Source: Sulfuricurvum kujiense DSM 16994
GTDB lineage: Bacteria > Campylobacterota > Campylobacteria > Campylobacterales > Sulfurimonadaceae
Direction of reading: 5' to 3'
Length of the DNA stretch: 64,000 bases
NCBI RefSeq assembly: GCF_000183725.1
Contig: NC_014762.1
Location: 992,001-1,056,000, forward strand
Of this stretch, positions 53,450-62,596 are shown piece after piece. How positions within the stretch are numbered: the stretch's first letter is position 1; every line of letters begins with the position of its first letter. The translations under genes were made by a program, and so were the position numbers. The notes beneath the pieces were generated by a model, which was not told where the DNA came from, made no database searches, and saw nothing but the letters and a program-made list of their open reading frames with translations.

Positions 53450-55042
53450 ATGGATAGTATTCGCCGTTCGATCGGATTAAAAATTGTATTGTCATTGATT
53501 GCGATTTTGCTTATAACGTCTGCGATGCTGCAGTGGGTAGTGACACGTGAATTTAAAGAGTCACAGCTTGAATCGGGAAAAAAACATCTACAGATGCTGA
53601 GTGAATCCGTCTTTCAAACCGTACGCGGCGCAATGAATCTTGGCGATCCCGTTGTGGTTGAAGAGACGCTGAAAAAAGCCGGAGAAATCAAAGGGGTAAA
53701 AAAACTGACTATTTACAAATCACCGCAGGTCATTGAATTATTTAATCTTCAAAACACCGGTACGATTTCACAAGAGGTTGCCGGTGTATTTAAAAACTCT
53801 AAGCAGGAAACGCTGATCAGTGACGGCGGACATGCATTAAAAATTCTTAGTCCGCTTGTGGCGACGCAAGAGTGTATGGCGTGTCATACCAATGCCAAAG
53901 TGGGGGATGTCCTCGGAGTAATGGATCTGGAATATTCACTTGCAGATCTTGAAAATGATATTGCCGCGATGATGACGAAAACAGTTTTAACGATGATTGC
54001 GGGAGCAATTTTCACTATCATCTTTTTGATGTTGATTTTACGCCGTATCATAGGCACACCGCTTAAGGAACTTTTGGAAAGAGTTAAGGACCTTGCGGGA
54101 GGTGAGGGGGATCTTACGTCTCGCGTCAGCGTTAACAGCAAAGACGAATTAGGCGAAATCGCGAGTAATATCAATTTGTTTATTGAAAAAATACAGCAGG
54201 TTATTGTAACGGTTCTTGCGACGGCATCGGATTCAAAGGAAATTGCTTCTGTTTTGTCCAAACATGCTACAGCACTGCAAAGCAGTACCGTTACTCAGAG
54301 CATCAAAGTAGATGAGTCGAAAAAACTCACTGAACTGGTCGAAAAAGATCTGGATCGAAGCGAAGAATATTCCATTCAAACCGCAGAAGAGATGCTTACG
54401 AGTTATCAGACGCTGGAAAAAATGGTCTCCTCTTTGGACCGCGTAGTCGAAGATATTCTTATGGCCAGCCGCCGCGAGCTTGATACGAGTGCAAAAGTGG
54501 TTACAACCGCGCAGCAAACGGTAGAAATCAAACAGATTCTGACTATTATTCGTGATATTGCGGATCAGACAAATTTATTGGCTCTCAACGCCGCTATCGA
54601 GGCAGCACGTGCGGGTGAACACGGACGGGGTTTTGCCGTGGTGGCGGATGAGGTACGCAAACTTGCCGAGCGGACACAAAAGAGTTTGTCTGAAATCGAT
54701 GCGACAGTAAACGTTGTTGTTCAAAGTGTCGAGGACGTGAGTCAGACAATGCATGAGAATGCGGAATGGATTAACGGAGTGAGCGTAGAGGCCACCTTGG
54801 TCAAAGATCAAGCGGATACCACTAAAAATACCAATAAAGAGACAAGTGAAATAGCGAAAAAGGCATCGATGGAAGTGGTGGCGATCGGACAGCGAACCAA
54901 GGAACTGATGCAAATGATGACCGAAACATCAAGTCTTGCGAGCGAAAACGAACAGATCGCCAATGAGTTGCAGCAAATTGCGGGTAAACTTGACGCTGTT
55001 ACGCATGAGCTTACCGAGGAACTGAGTGCCTTCAAGGTCTGA
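53450..55042 (+). CDS. Chemoreceptor with a periplasmic c-type haem motif
   Basis: A 530-residue methyl-accepting protein. TM1 about 8-30, a periplasmic sensor with CMACH at 142-146 ([15 protein letters not shown]), TM2 about 170-198, a HAMP domain ([18 protein letters not shown]), and the MCP coiled coil with [20 protein letters not shown]. The CxxCH would bind haem covalently in the periplasm, as in haem-PAS chemoreceptors known from Geobacter. It may sense redox or gas ligands. It is co-transcribed with the partner-switch genes. Confidence 0.85.
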   Translation: MDSIRRSIGLKIVLSLIAILLITSAMLQWVVTREFKESQLESGKKHLQMLSESVFQTVRGAMNLGDPVVVEETLKKAGEIKGVKKLTIYKSPQVIELFNLQNTGTISQEVAGVFKNSKQETLISDGGHALKILSPLVATQECMACHTNAKVGDVLGVMDLEYSLADLENDIAAMMTKTVLTMIAGAIFTIIFLMLILRRIIGTPLKELLERVKDLAGGEGDLTSRVSVNSKDELGEIASNINLFIEKIQQVIVTVLATASDSKEIASVLSKHATALQSSTVTQSIKVDESKKLTELVEKDLDRSEEYSIQTAEEMLTSYQTLEKMVSSLDRVVEDILMASRRELDTSAKVVTTAQQTVEIKQILTIIRDIADQTNLLALNAAIEAARAGEHGRGFAVVADEVRKLAERTQKSLSEIDATVNVVVQSVEDVSQTMHENAEWINGVSVEATLVKDQADTTKNTNKETSEIAKKASMEVVAIGQRTKELMQMMTETSSLASENEQIANELQQIAGKLDAVTHELTEELSAFKV

Positions 55043-55083
55043 ATAAAGATTAGTAATCTTAAAAAGAGTGGGGAGTGTGCATT

Positions 55084-57480
55084 ATGAACTATATTCGCCG
55101 TTTGGATTCGTTGAGATTAGAAGACATAGCTTTAGTCGGAGGCAAAAATGCCTCTTTGGGGGAGATGATCGGTTCTCTTAAATCGCTTGGGGTCAAAGTA
55201 CCCGAAGGGTTTGCTGTCACGGCAGATGGGTATCGCGCTTTTATTGCTCATAATCAGTTTGAACCTAAAATCCGAGACTCTTTCAAAGGGGTCGATCTCA
55301 CCGATATCGAAGAACTCAACCGATGCGGAAACTCTATCCGCACTTTGATGCTTACCGGTGAGATGCCCGAAGTCCTCAAAAACGAAATTTCCGAAAGCTA
55401 CCGAATCATGGAAAAAGAGTACGGCATGGCTTCCGTCGATGTTGCGGTACGCTCTTCCGCAACGGCGGAAGATCTGCCCGATGCGAGTTTTGCGGGGCAG
55501 CAGGAGAGTTATCTGAATGTGCGCGGGGAGACGATGCTGATTGAGCATGTCAAACGGTGTTTCGCATCGCTGTTCACCGACCGTGCGATCAGCTATCGCC
55601 ACAGTCGGGGGTATGACCATTTTGCCGTTGCCCTCTCCGTGGGAGTTCAGAAAATGGTACGCAGTGATCTGTCCAGCAGCGGAATTATGTTCACGATCGA
55701 TACCGAAAATGGATCGGATAAGCTGATTTTGATCAATTCGATCTGGGGCTTGGGTGAAAATATCGTCGGCGGTCGGGTTAATCCCGATGAATTTTATGTC
55801 TACAAACCGACACTCAAAGCAAACCAAGTCTCCATTCTAAAACGTCAGCTCGGCTCCAAAGCGCTGACGATGACGTATGATGAACGCCATCATACGATGA
55901 ATCTCTCCACCCCCAAAGAGCTGCAGGAACAATTTTCGATTAATGACGATGAGGTTGCGACGTTGGCTAGATATGCACTCCTCATTGAGGATCATTACAC
56001 CATTCTTGCGGGAGAATATCGCCCGATGGATATCGAATGGGCCAAAGACGGCATGAGCGGCGAGCTGTTTATCGTTCAGGCACGGCCTGAAACGGTTCAA
56101 AGCCAAAAACTCAGTAACAATACGCTCGAACAATACCGTTTTAAAGAGGAAGTCAAAGCAAAAATACTTCTCAGCGGGAAAGCCATCGGTGAGAAAATCG
56201 GCTCGGGGAATGTCAAGATTATCCACTCACCTGCCGAGGGGGAGAGGTTTAACGTCGGAGATGTCCTCGTCGCCGATATCACCGATCCCGATTGGGAACC
56301 GATCATGAAGAAAGCCTCCGCCGTGATCACCAACCGCGGCGGTCGGACGTGCCATGCCGCCATCGTCGCGCGTGAAATCGGTGTCCCCGCCATTGTAGGG
56401 ACGGTTAATGCGACCGAGCTTCTGTATGAGAACGAAGAGGTGAGCGTGAGCTGTGCGGAGGGGGAGAACGGCCATGTGTATGAGGGGTTAATCCCCTATG
56501 AGATCACTAAGATCGATCTGGGCAATCTTGCTCCGACGAAAACGAAACTCTATATGAACGTCGGGAATCCCGACAGTGCGTTTAAGGTCGCCAAACTGCC
56601 CAATGACGGGGTAGGTCTGGCACGTATGGAGTTTATTATCACCAACTACGTCAAGGCCCATCCAATGGCATTGGTGGAACTCTCTCGCGGCAAAAAAATA
56701 CGTGAATATAAAGCGGTGAAAGCGGCGATGAAAGGGTATGACGATCCCAAAATGTTTTTTATCGACAAGCTCTCTGAGGGGGTAGGGATGATCGCGGCGG
56801 CTTTTTATCCCCGTCCCGTAGTCGTCCGTACCTCAGATTTTAAATCCAATGAGTATAAACACATGGTCGGCGGTGCGGCGTATGAGTCTGACGAAGAGAA
56901 CCCGATGATCGGATTTCGGGGAGCCAGCCGCTATTACTCGCAGCAGTACCGCGAAGCATTTGAATGGGAGTGTGAAGCGTTGAAACGGGTTCGCGATGAT
57001 ATGGGGCTCGATAATGTCAAAGTGATGCTCCCCTTTGTCCGTACTCCCGAGGAGGGGCGCAAAGCGATTGCCGTGATGAACGAAGCGGGATTGGTGCAAG
57101 GGGAGAATGCTCTGGAAATCTATGCAATGTGCGAAATCCCCTCCAACGTCATTCTTGCCGATCAGTTTTTGGAAATCTTTGACGGCTACAGTATCGGCTC
57201 AAACGATTTAACCCAACTTACCCTCGGAGTAGATCGGGACAGTACATTGGTTGCGGCGGTATTCGATGAGCGCAATGATGCGGTAACACGGATGCTCTCT
57301 CAGGCGATACGCGCATGCAAAGAGCGGGGCAAATACATCGGTATCTGCGGCCAGGCTCCCTCAGATTATCCCGAAATCACCCGATTTTTGGTAGAGGAGG
57401 GAATCGATTCGATCTCTCTTAACCCCGATTCGCTTCTTAAAATGCGACAAGTCGTGAGTGCGTTTGAGGCTAAACAATAA
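55084..57480 (+). CDS. ppsA: Phosphoenolpyruvate synthase
   Basis: Makes PEP from pyruvate and ATP, the entry to gluconeogenesis in autotrophs using the reductive TCA cycle. It has 798 residues from ATG 55084. Domains: N-terminal ATP-grasp (VGGKNASLGEMI, SSATAEDLPDASFAGQQESY), the phospho-His swivel domain (TNRGGRTCHAAIVARE, catalytic His), and the C-terminal PEP/pyruvate barrel (EFIITNYVKAHPMAL, SIGSNDLTQLTLGVDRDS, GICGQAPSDYPEI). GTG 55075 would add three residues. Confidence 0.95.
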   Translation: MNYIRRLDSLRLEDIALVGGKNASLGEMIGSLKSLGVKVPEGFAVTADGYRAFIAHNQFEPKIRDSFKGVDLTDIEELNRCGNSIRTLMLTGEMPEVLKNEISESYRIMEKEYGMASVDVAVRSSATAEDLPDASFAGQQESYLNVRGETMLIEHVKRCFASLFTDRAISYRHSRGYDHFAVALSVGVQKMVRSDLSSSGIMFTIDTENGSDKLILINSIWGLGENIVGGRVNPDEFYVYKPTLKANQVSILKRQLGSKALTMTYDERHHTMNLSTPKELQEQFSINDDEVATLARYALLIEDHYTILAGEYRPMDIEWAKDGMSGELFIVQARPETVQSQKLSNNTLEQYRFKEEVKAKILLSGKAIGEKIGSGNVKIIHSPAEGERFNVGDVLVADITDPDWEPIMKKASAVITNRGGRTCHAAIVAREIGVPAIVGTVNATELLYENEEVSVSCAEGENGHVYEGLIPYEITKIDLGNLAPTKTKLYMNVGNPDSAFKVAKLPNDGVGLARMEFIITNYVKAHPMALVELSRGKKIREYKAVKAAMKGYDDPKMFFIDKLSEGVGMIAAAFYPRPVVVRTSDFKSNEYKHMVGGAAYESDEENPMIGFRGASRYYSQQYREAFEWECEALKRVRDDMGLDNVKVMLPFVRTPEEGRKAIAVMNEAGLVQGENALEIYAMCEIPSNVILADQFLEIFDGYSIGSNDLTQLTLGVDRDSTLVAAVFDERNDAVTRMLSQAIRACKERGKYIGICGQAPSDYPEITRFLVEEGIDSISLNPDSLLKMRQVVSAFEAKQ

Positions 57481-57623
57481 TTTTTGCAATTAGTTTGATT
57501 TTATATTTTTGTATTTACCAAGTTGGACTAAAGTATCTGTAACGATTAGAGTGTTTTTGTAGATGGTTTGATATGTATCAATCAATGCTGATATAAGCAT
57601 TTATGAAGCGTAAGCAGGAATCT

Positions 57624-58322
57624 ATGCACCAATTTAACGAGATAGAGCTTTTAGAGTACAACGGTCAAGAGGGTAAGCCTGCCTATATCGCCTATAAAGG
57701 ACGGGTGTACGATGTCAGCGAGTCCAAGCTTTGGAAAAACGGTTCTCATTTTAAAAAGCATTTTGCAGGTTGTGATCTGACACCCGAGTTGGCGAATGCA
57801 CCGCACAGCGACGAAGTGTTTGAAAACTTTCCGTGTGTCGGTGAATTTATCGCTATCTCTCATGCTGTAGACGAAAGCAAAAAAGAGCGCTATCGACGGT
57901 GGTACGCGGCTTATCATCCTCATCCTATGGTCATCCATTTCCCGATAGCACTGCACTATTTCAGCGCGGGCGCGGATGTTTTGTTCCTTGCCAACCCCTC
58001 AGCAGAGTATGAAGCGGCTGTTTTTTTATCATTTCTTATCGCAACAATAATGGGATTCTTCGCATTAATAACAGGGGTTTTCAGCTGGTGGATCAATTAT
58101 GATCTAGTCAAATCCAAGCCTTTTATGATTAAGCTTTATGGTGCATCTTTTACCCTTGTTGTCGGGTTGATTCCGATTGCTCAAAAAATGATGAATCAGG
58201 ATGTCCCTTTTAGCCAGGGGATAGACGGGTTTATCTATCACTCTATAATTTTTGTTACGGTTATTTCGATTACCGTAGTGGCGTATTACGGTGGAAAAAT
58301 CACCTGGGGGGCGAGACAATGA
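57624..58322 (+). CDS. Cytochrome-b5-like domain fused to a DUF2231 membrane domain
   Basis: About 232 residues. The N-terminal 80 carry a b5-like haem-binding domain (YNGQEGKPAYIAYKGRVYDV, then SHFKKHFAGCDLTPELANAP with His ligands likely in this part). After a linker, a DUF2231 domain holds four TM helices from about 105 (HPHPMVIHFPIALHYFSAGA onward). It could pass electrons at the membrane. Start chosen at ATG 57624 near AGGA; ATG 57603 is the alternative. It overlaps korA by four bases, so it belongs to that operon. Confidence 0.75.
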   Translation: MHQFNEIELLEYNGQEGKPAYIAYKGRVYDVSESKLWKNGSHFKKHFAGCDLTPELANAPHSDEVFENFPCVGEFIAISHAVDESKKERYRRWYAAYHPHPMVIHFPIALHYFSAGADVLFLANPSAEYEAAVFLSFLIATIMGFFALITGVFSWWINYDLVKSKPFMIKLYGASFTLVVGLIPIAQKMMNQDVPFSQGIDGFIYHSIIFVTVISITVVAYYGGKITWGARQ

Positions 58323-59998
58323 AAGATTCGGTTTCGGTATTGATCGGGGGGAAAGCGGGTCAGGGGATCGCGAGTATAGAGACTTTGCTCACCAAAGGGT
58401 TTAAAAGAGCGGGTTTTTACACTTTTTCAACCAAAGAGTTTATGTCCAGAATCCGAGGCGGAAGCAATACGACATTGATTCGTATTTCGAAGCGTCCTGT
58501 TAACGCCCCTGTATTCAAGGTGGACATCTTTGTCCCGCTGGACACGGATTCATACTATCATGCCCTAGAGAGGATAAGCCAAGAGACATTTTTGATCGCC
58601 AAAAAAGGGGATTTTGAGTGTGACTGTACCCTCTATGATCATGATTTGCCCTCACTGGCCAAAAGTATCGGAAGTCCGATCGTCTCCAATACGATAGCCG
58701 CGGCACTGGTTTTCGGAATGCTCGGATGCGATTTAGGTATATTAAAAGAGATTGTGTCGGAGCTGTATCAAGATGAGATGCTTGAGATAAATCTTAGAGC
58801 ATTGGATATCGGAGCGCAGCTGGCTGAAGATAACGGAAATTGCCGCTATTGTATCGAACCGAATCCAATTTCAAGAAAAGCCGGAGATTTCTTTTTAAGC
58901 GGTACGGAAGGGGTAGGATTCGGCTCTATTGCGGGAGGATGCAATTTTATCTGTAGCTATCCGATGAGCCCTTCGACGGGGGTATTAACCTTTTTGGCGA
59001 AGCAGAGCCGAACGTTCGGTATCTGTGTCGAACAAGCCGAAGATGAGATTGCCGCGTTTCAGATGGGGCTAGGTGCCTGGTACAGCGGTGGACGGGCAAT
59101 TACGACGACGAGCGGCGGCGGATTTGCCCTGATGGGTGAGGGACTCAGTCTCAGCGGGATAACCGAAACTCCGATGGTTGTCTATCTGGCGCAGCGTCCC
59201 GGACCCGCGACCGGACTTCCCACACGGACGGAACAGGGGGATTTGGAACTCTCCATTTATAGCGGCCACGGTGAATTTCCGCGGATTGTACTGGCTCCGG
59301 GTGATCCTAAAGAGTGTTTTGAGTTGACCCGCATGGCATTCGATCTCGCCGATCAGTATCAGATTCCGGTGATAATCTTGAGCGATCAGTATTTGGCGGA
59401 TAGCTATTTTCATATCGAGCGGTTTGAAATCGGTTCCCGACAGCCAGTTTCTCGCATCGTTAAAACCGATGCGGAGTATAAACGCTATTGTTTGAGCGAC
59501 AATGGGATCAGTCCGCGCGGAATTCCGGGGTACGGCGAGGGGCTGGTATTGGTCGATTCGGACGAACATACCGAAGAAGGGCTGATCACCGAGAGTATGT
59601 CGGTACGTAACGAACAAAACGGCAAACGGTTACAAAAGATAAATTTGATCTTTGATGAAGCGATTGTTCCCGAAGTTGAGGGGGAGGGCGATATTATTGT
59701 TCTCGGATGGGGGAGTACGAAACACATTATCAAAGAGGCCGTTGAGAGAATCGGCGATGAGAGGGTATCGATAATCCATTTTTCGTGGGTCCATCCGCTG
59801 AGCGAATCTCAGCTGACTCCGCTGAGAGAGGATAAAACGATCGTGGTGGTTGAGAATAACGCCACGGGGCAGTTTGCAAAACTTTTACGATTGCACGGTA
59901 TTAGAGTGGATCATCAGATTCTGAAATCCGACGGCTTGAGTTTTTTTGTCGATGAACTCTCTAAAAAACTCGCATCCGCATTAAAGGAGATACGATGA
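58319..59998 (+). CDS. korA: 2-oxoacid:ferredoxin oxidoreductase, fused gamma-alpha subunit
   Basis: A 559-residue subunit. Residues about 1-190 are a gamma domain (IGGKAGQGIASIETLLTKGF), then the alpha pyrimidine-binding part (GTEGVGFGSIAGGCNFICSY with PMSPSTGV, QAEDEIAAFQMGLGAWYSG). The enzyme cleaves or makes 2-oxoglutarate (or pyruvate) with ferredoxin. The two-subunit plan lacks the separate delta ferredoxin subunit of the usual Campylobacterota OorDABC. It overlaps the b5-like gene and korB by four bases each. Confidence 0.9.
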   Translation: MKDSVSVLIGGKAGQGIASIETLLTKGFKRAGFYTFSTKEFMSRIRGGSNTTLIRISKRPVNAPVFKVDIFVPLDTDSYYHALERISQETFLIAKKGDFECDCTLYDHDLPSLAKSIGSPIVSNTIAAALVFGMLGCDLGILKEIVSELYQDEMLEINLRALDIGAQLAEDNGNCRYCIEPNPISRKAGDFFLSGTEGVGFGSIAGGCNFICSYPMSPSTGVLTFLAKQSRTFGICVEQAEDEIAAFQMGLGAWYSGGRAITTTSGGGFALMGEGLSLSGITETPMVVYLAQRPGPATGLPTRTEQGDLELSIYSGHGEFPRIVLAPGDPKECFELTRMAFDLADQYQIPVIILSDQYLADSYFHIERFEIGSRQPVSRIVKTDAEYKRYCLSDNGISPRGIPGYGEGLVLVDSDEHTEEGLITESMSVRNEQNGKRLQKINLIFDEAIVPEVEGEGDIIVLGWGSTKHIIKEAVERIGDERVSIIHFSWVHPLSESQLTPLREDKTIVVVENNATGQFAKLLRLHGIRVDHQILKSDGLSFFVDELSKKLASALKEIR

Positions 59999-60855
59999 AT
60001 ACACGCTTTGATCGAATTGTCGAAGACAATGCATGGTGTCCCGGATGCGGAAATTTTTCGATTCTGGCCCATCTAAAAGAGGCACTGGATGAAATGGGGC
60101 TTGACCCGCTTAACACGGTAGTGGTTTCGGGGATAGGGCAGGCGGCGAAAACACCGCAATATATGTCTGTTCATATGTTCAACGGTCTTCACGGCAGAGC
60201 GCTCCCCGTCGCGCAGGGGGTAAAAGTATCCAATCCTTCACTCACGGTCATTGCCGAAGGGGGAGATGGGGATATGTACGGAGAGGGGGGAAACCACTTT
60301 ATGGCCGCAATCCGCCGAAATGCCGATATCATTAATATCGTCCATAACAATATGGTTTACGGCCTCACCAAAGGGCAGGCTTCTCCGACATCTCAGCGGG
60401 AGTTTAAAACGCCCGTGCAGACCGAGGGGGTGCATGTAGAGCCTTTCAATCCGATTGCCACGGCGATATCGCTCGATGCATCGCTCGTGATCCGTACTTT
60501 TTCAGGGAACAAGGAACATTGTAAAAAAATGCTCAAAATCGCTATTGAGCATAAGGGATATGTTTTGATCGATATTTTTCAGCCGTGCATTACATTCAAT
60601 AAAACCAATACCTTTAAGTGGTTTAAGGATAACGTGTACGAGCTGCCGGAGAGTTATGACCCGACGGATAAAGTAAAAGCATTTGAAAAAGCGCTGGAGT
60701 CTCATCCTTTTCCGATCGGCGTACTTTACAAAAGTCCTCCTAAAATGACATTGGAAGATATTTTAAGGATTGAGAACGGAATGGATGAACGTCCTCTCTT
60801 GTTTCATCAGGTTGACTTTCATGCGCTTAGCAAAGAGATGGATAAATATATTTAA
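59995..60855 (+). CDS. korB: 2-oxoacid:ferredoxin oxidoreductase, beta subunit
   Basis: The 286-residue TPP-binding partner of KorA. Motifs: NAWCPGCGNFSILAHLKEAL (4Fe-4S/TPP region), GGDGDMYGEGGNHFMAAIRR, the GDG...N TPP/Mg motif, and NIVHNNMVYGLTKGQASPTS. The beta subunit carries the cluster that reduces ferredoxin. The substrate (2-oxoglutarate or pyruvate) cannot be fixed from sequence by eye. Rubredoxin follows after 14 bases. Confidence 0.92.
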   Translation: MNTRFDRIVEDNAWCPGCGNFSILAHLKEALDEMGLDPLNTVVVSGIGQAAKTPQYMSVHMFNGLHGRALPVAQGVKVSNPSLTVIAEGGDGDMYGEGGNHFMAAIRRNADIINIVHNNMVYGLTKGQASPTSQREFKTPVQTEGVHVEPFNPIATAISLDASLVIRTFSGNKEHCKKMLKIAIEHKGYVLIDIFQPCITFNKTNTFKWFKDNVYELPESYDPTDKVKAFEKALESHPFPIGVLYKSPPKMTLEDILRIENGMDERPLLFHQVDFHALSKEMDKYI

Positions 60856-60869
60856 CAAAGGGGTAGAAA

Positions 60870-61034
60870 ATGACAAAATTTGAGTGCAATGTATGCGGTT
60901 ACATTTATGATCCGGAAGTAGGCGACCTCGATAACGGTATAGAAGCCGGGATGCGTTTTGAGGAACTTCCCGAAGATTGGGTATGCCCTGTCTGCGGTGT
61001 CGGGAAAGAAGATTTTAGCGAATTGGCCGACTAA
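60870..61034 (+). CDS. Rubredoxin
   Basis: A 54-residue one-iron electron carrier. The FeS4 cysteines are in [12 protein letters not shown] and [11 protein letters not shown], the standard CxxC pair of pairs. AAGGGG precedes the ATG. It directly follows korB, so it may carry electrons for that enzyme or for oxygen/superoxide defence; sodB is nearby. Confidence 0.95.
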   Translation: MTKFECNVCGYIYDPEVGDLDNGIEAGMRFEELPEDWVCPVCGVGKEDFSELAD

Positions 61035-61067
61035 CGCGGCGAATCGCTAAAATGTCAGGTCATTCTT

Positions 61068-61562
61068 TTATTTGGTTTTTTGCACCGATTGAACAGGGTA
61101 TCCCCCTGTTTTCCATTTTGCATAGCCGTTTAGGAGCCAATAGACATTTTTATATCCCTGTTTTCGTACCGATAGAGCTGCTTCATACGAATTGGCACAC
61201 GATTCGCCGTAGCAGTAAAAAACAAGAGGCTGTTTTTTATCTGTAGGGAGTTGCAGAGCCACGTATTGTGCTTTTGATTGATCGAAATAGACAGGATATG
61301 CACCTTTTATATGTTCCTGCGCATAGTGGCGTTTTTCACGTGCGTCGAAAAACAGAGCATTTTGATCATACAGTGATTTTGCTTTTTTTGTATTCACAAC
61401 GTTTATCCCTTGAGCCTTGGCCTCGCTTATTTGCGGAGGAATGACACACATCGCATAGGGAATCTCTGTCAGTGTGCTTTTTTCACCGTCATAATCGACA
61501 CCGTACAGAGCGGCAGAATTTAATAGACCTGAGAGAATCAAAATAGATAATTGTCGTACCAT
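61068..61562 (-). CDS. Periplasmic rhodanese-domain protein
   Basis: A 164-residue exported protein. A signal peptide (about 1-21) is followed by a rhodanese domain: ALFFDAREKRHYAQEHIKGA and VFYCYGESCANSYEAALSVR, with the catalytic Cys in the latter, then NVYWLLNGYAKWKTGGYPV. It may move sulfane sulfur in the periplasm, which fits a sulfur-oxidising cell. It is transcribed toward the rubredoxin gene. Confidence 0.85.
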   Translation of the reverse strand: MVRQLSILILSGLLNSAALYGVDYDGEKSTLTEIPYAMCVIPPQISEAKAQGINVVNTKKAKSLYDQNALFFDAREKRHYAQEHIKGAYPVYFDQSKAQYVALQLPTDKKQPLVFYCYGESCANSYEAALSVRKQGYKNVYWLLNGYAKWKTGGYPVQSVQKTK

Positions 61563-61593
61563 AATATACTCCTTAAAGTAGGTTAGCTGTCAT

Positions 61594-62274
61594 TTAAGAC
61601 GGCATACGTTCATTGTTTTGCATAAAATCGACATACTCACATACTGAATTGAGATCATTGCATGATTGATTATAGCCCGCAATCGGGTCGTTCATAAAAT
61701 CGGAAAGATTATCGGAAACGAAATTCCAATTGATCAGTTTCCACCAATTGGAAAGATATGCCGCCCGACCGTTACGATAATCGATGTAATAAGCATGCTC
61801 CCACACATCACACGTCAATAGCGGAGTGTCTCCGTGTCGTATAGGTGTATCGGCATTAGAGGTCATTTTGATCTCCAGTTTCTTGCTCTTTGAAACAATA
61901 AGCCATACCCATCCCGACCCGAAAAAAGCTGTAGCGGCGGCTAAAAAAGCATCCTCAAAGGCTTTAATCGATCCGAAGTCGTGTTCGATCATGCCTAGTA
62001 GTTCCACAGAGGGAATTGTCGATCCATTTTTAAGCCCCTTCCAGTAAAAGTCGTGGTTGTAGATTTGAGCCGCATTATTGAAAATTGCGTCATGCGCGTA
62101 TTTGATAATGTAATCAAGAGGTTTGTCCTCATATTCTGTCCCCTCAATAAGAGAGTTGAGCTTATTTACATATCCGGCATGGTGTTTGCCGTAGTGATAA
62201 GAAATTGTTTCGGCAGAAATATAAGGTTCTAATTCCGTTTGCCCAAAAGGCAGTTCCATAAGTGAATGTTTCAT
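61594..62274 (-). CDS. sodB: Iron superoxide dismutase, C-terminally extended
   Basis: Converts superoxide to O2 and H2O2. It has 226 residues. Metal ligands lie in YHYGKHHAGYV, NHDFYWKG and DVWEHAYYIDYRNGRAAYLS. The family is usually close to 195 residues; here about 30 extra follow the last helix (DPIAGYNQSCNDLNSVCEYV and onward), with two Cys. Fe is favoured over Mn by the general pattern. It is convergent with the rubredoxin side and divergent from the PAS sensor gene. Confidence 0.92.
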   Translation of the reverse strand: MKHSLMELPFGQTELEPYISAETISYHYGKHHAGYVNKLNSLIEGTEYEDKPLDYIIKYAHDAIFNNAAQIYNHDFYWKGLKNGSTIPSVELLGMIEHDFGSIKAFEDAFLAAATAFFGSGWVWLIVSKSKKLEIKMTSNADTPIRHGDTPLLTCDVWEHAYYIDYRNGRAAYLSNWWKLINWNFVSDNLSDFMNDPIAGYNQSCNDLNSVCEYVDFMQNNERMPS

Positions 62275-62596
62275 ACTGAACCCTTTCCTTAGAGAGATGT
62301 ACTATTATAATAACTAATAGTAATAAATTCAGCTAAATAGTATTTAATAAGATTACGGTTAAGTATTTTTTCAGAAATTGAATTTTTTCAACGTCATAAT
62401 TGATACTTGACTATTTATTAGTCACTTTTTTAAACAATGTGATTTGATGTTATTGTAGTATTGTGTTACAATCGCCAAATTTTTGATCTTTTTTTATGTG
62501 CCGGTAAACAAGTGTTGTTTTTAGACGTAAAAAGAGTATTGACCAAAGTGATTTGATAATTTGCATTAAACTGTGTTTTTGAAACAGGATTGAATA
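62275..62596. promoter_or_regulatory. Divergent control region with a perfect palindrome
   Basis: This 322-base gap between sodB and the sensor gene has no gene. TGACTA-TTTAT-TAGTCA at 62408-62424 is a perfect inverted repeat, followed by CTTTTTT. It is an operator or a small terminator; the position between divergent genes favours an operator. The rest is AT-rich with no clear feature. Confidence 0.4.
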
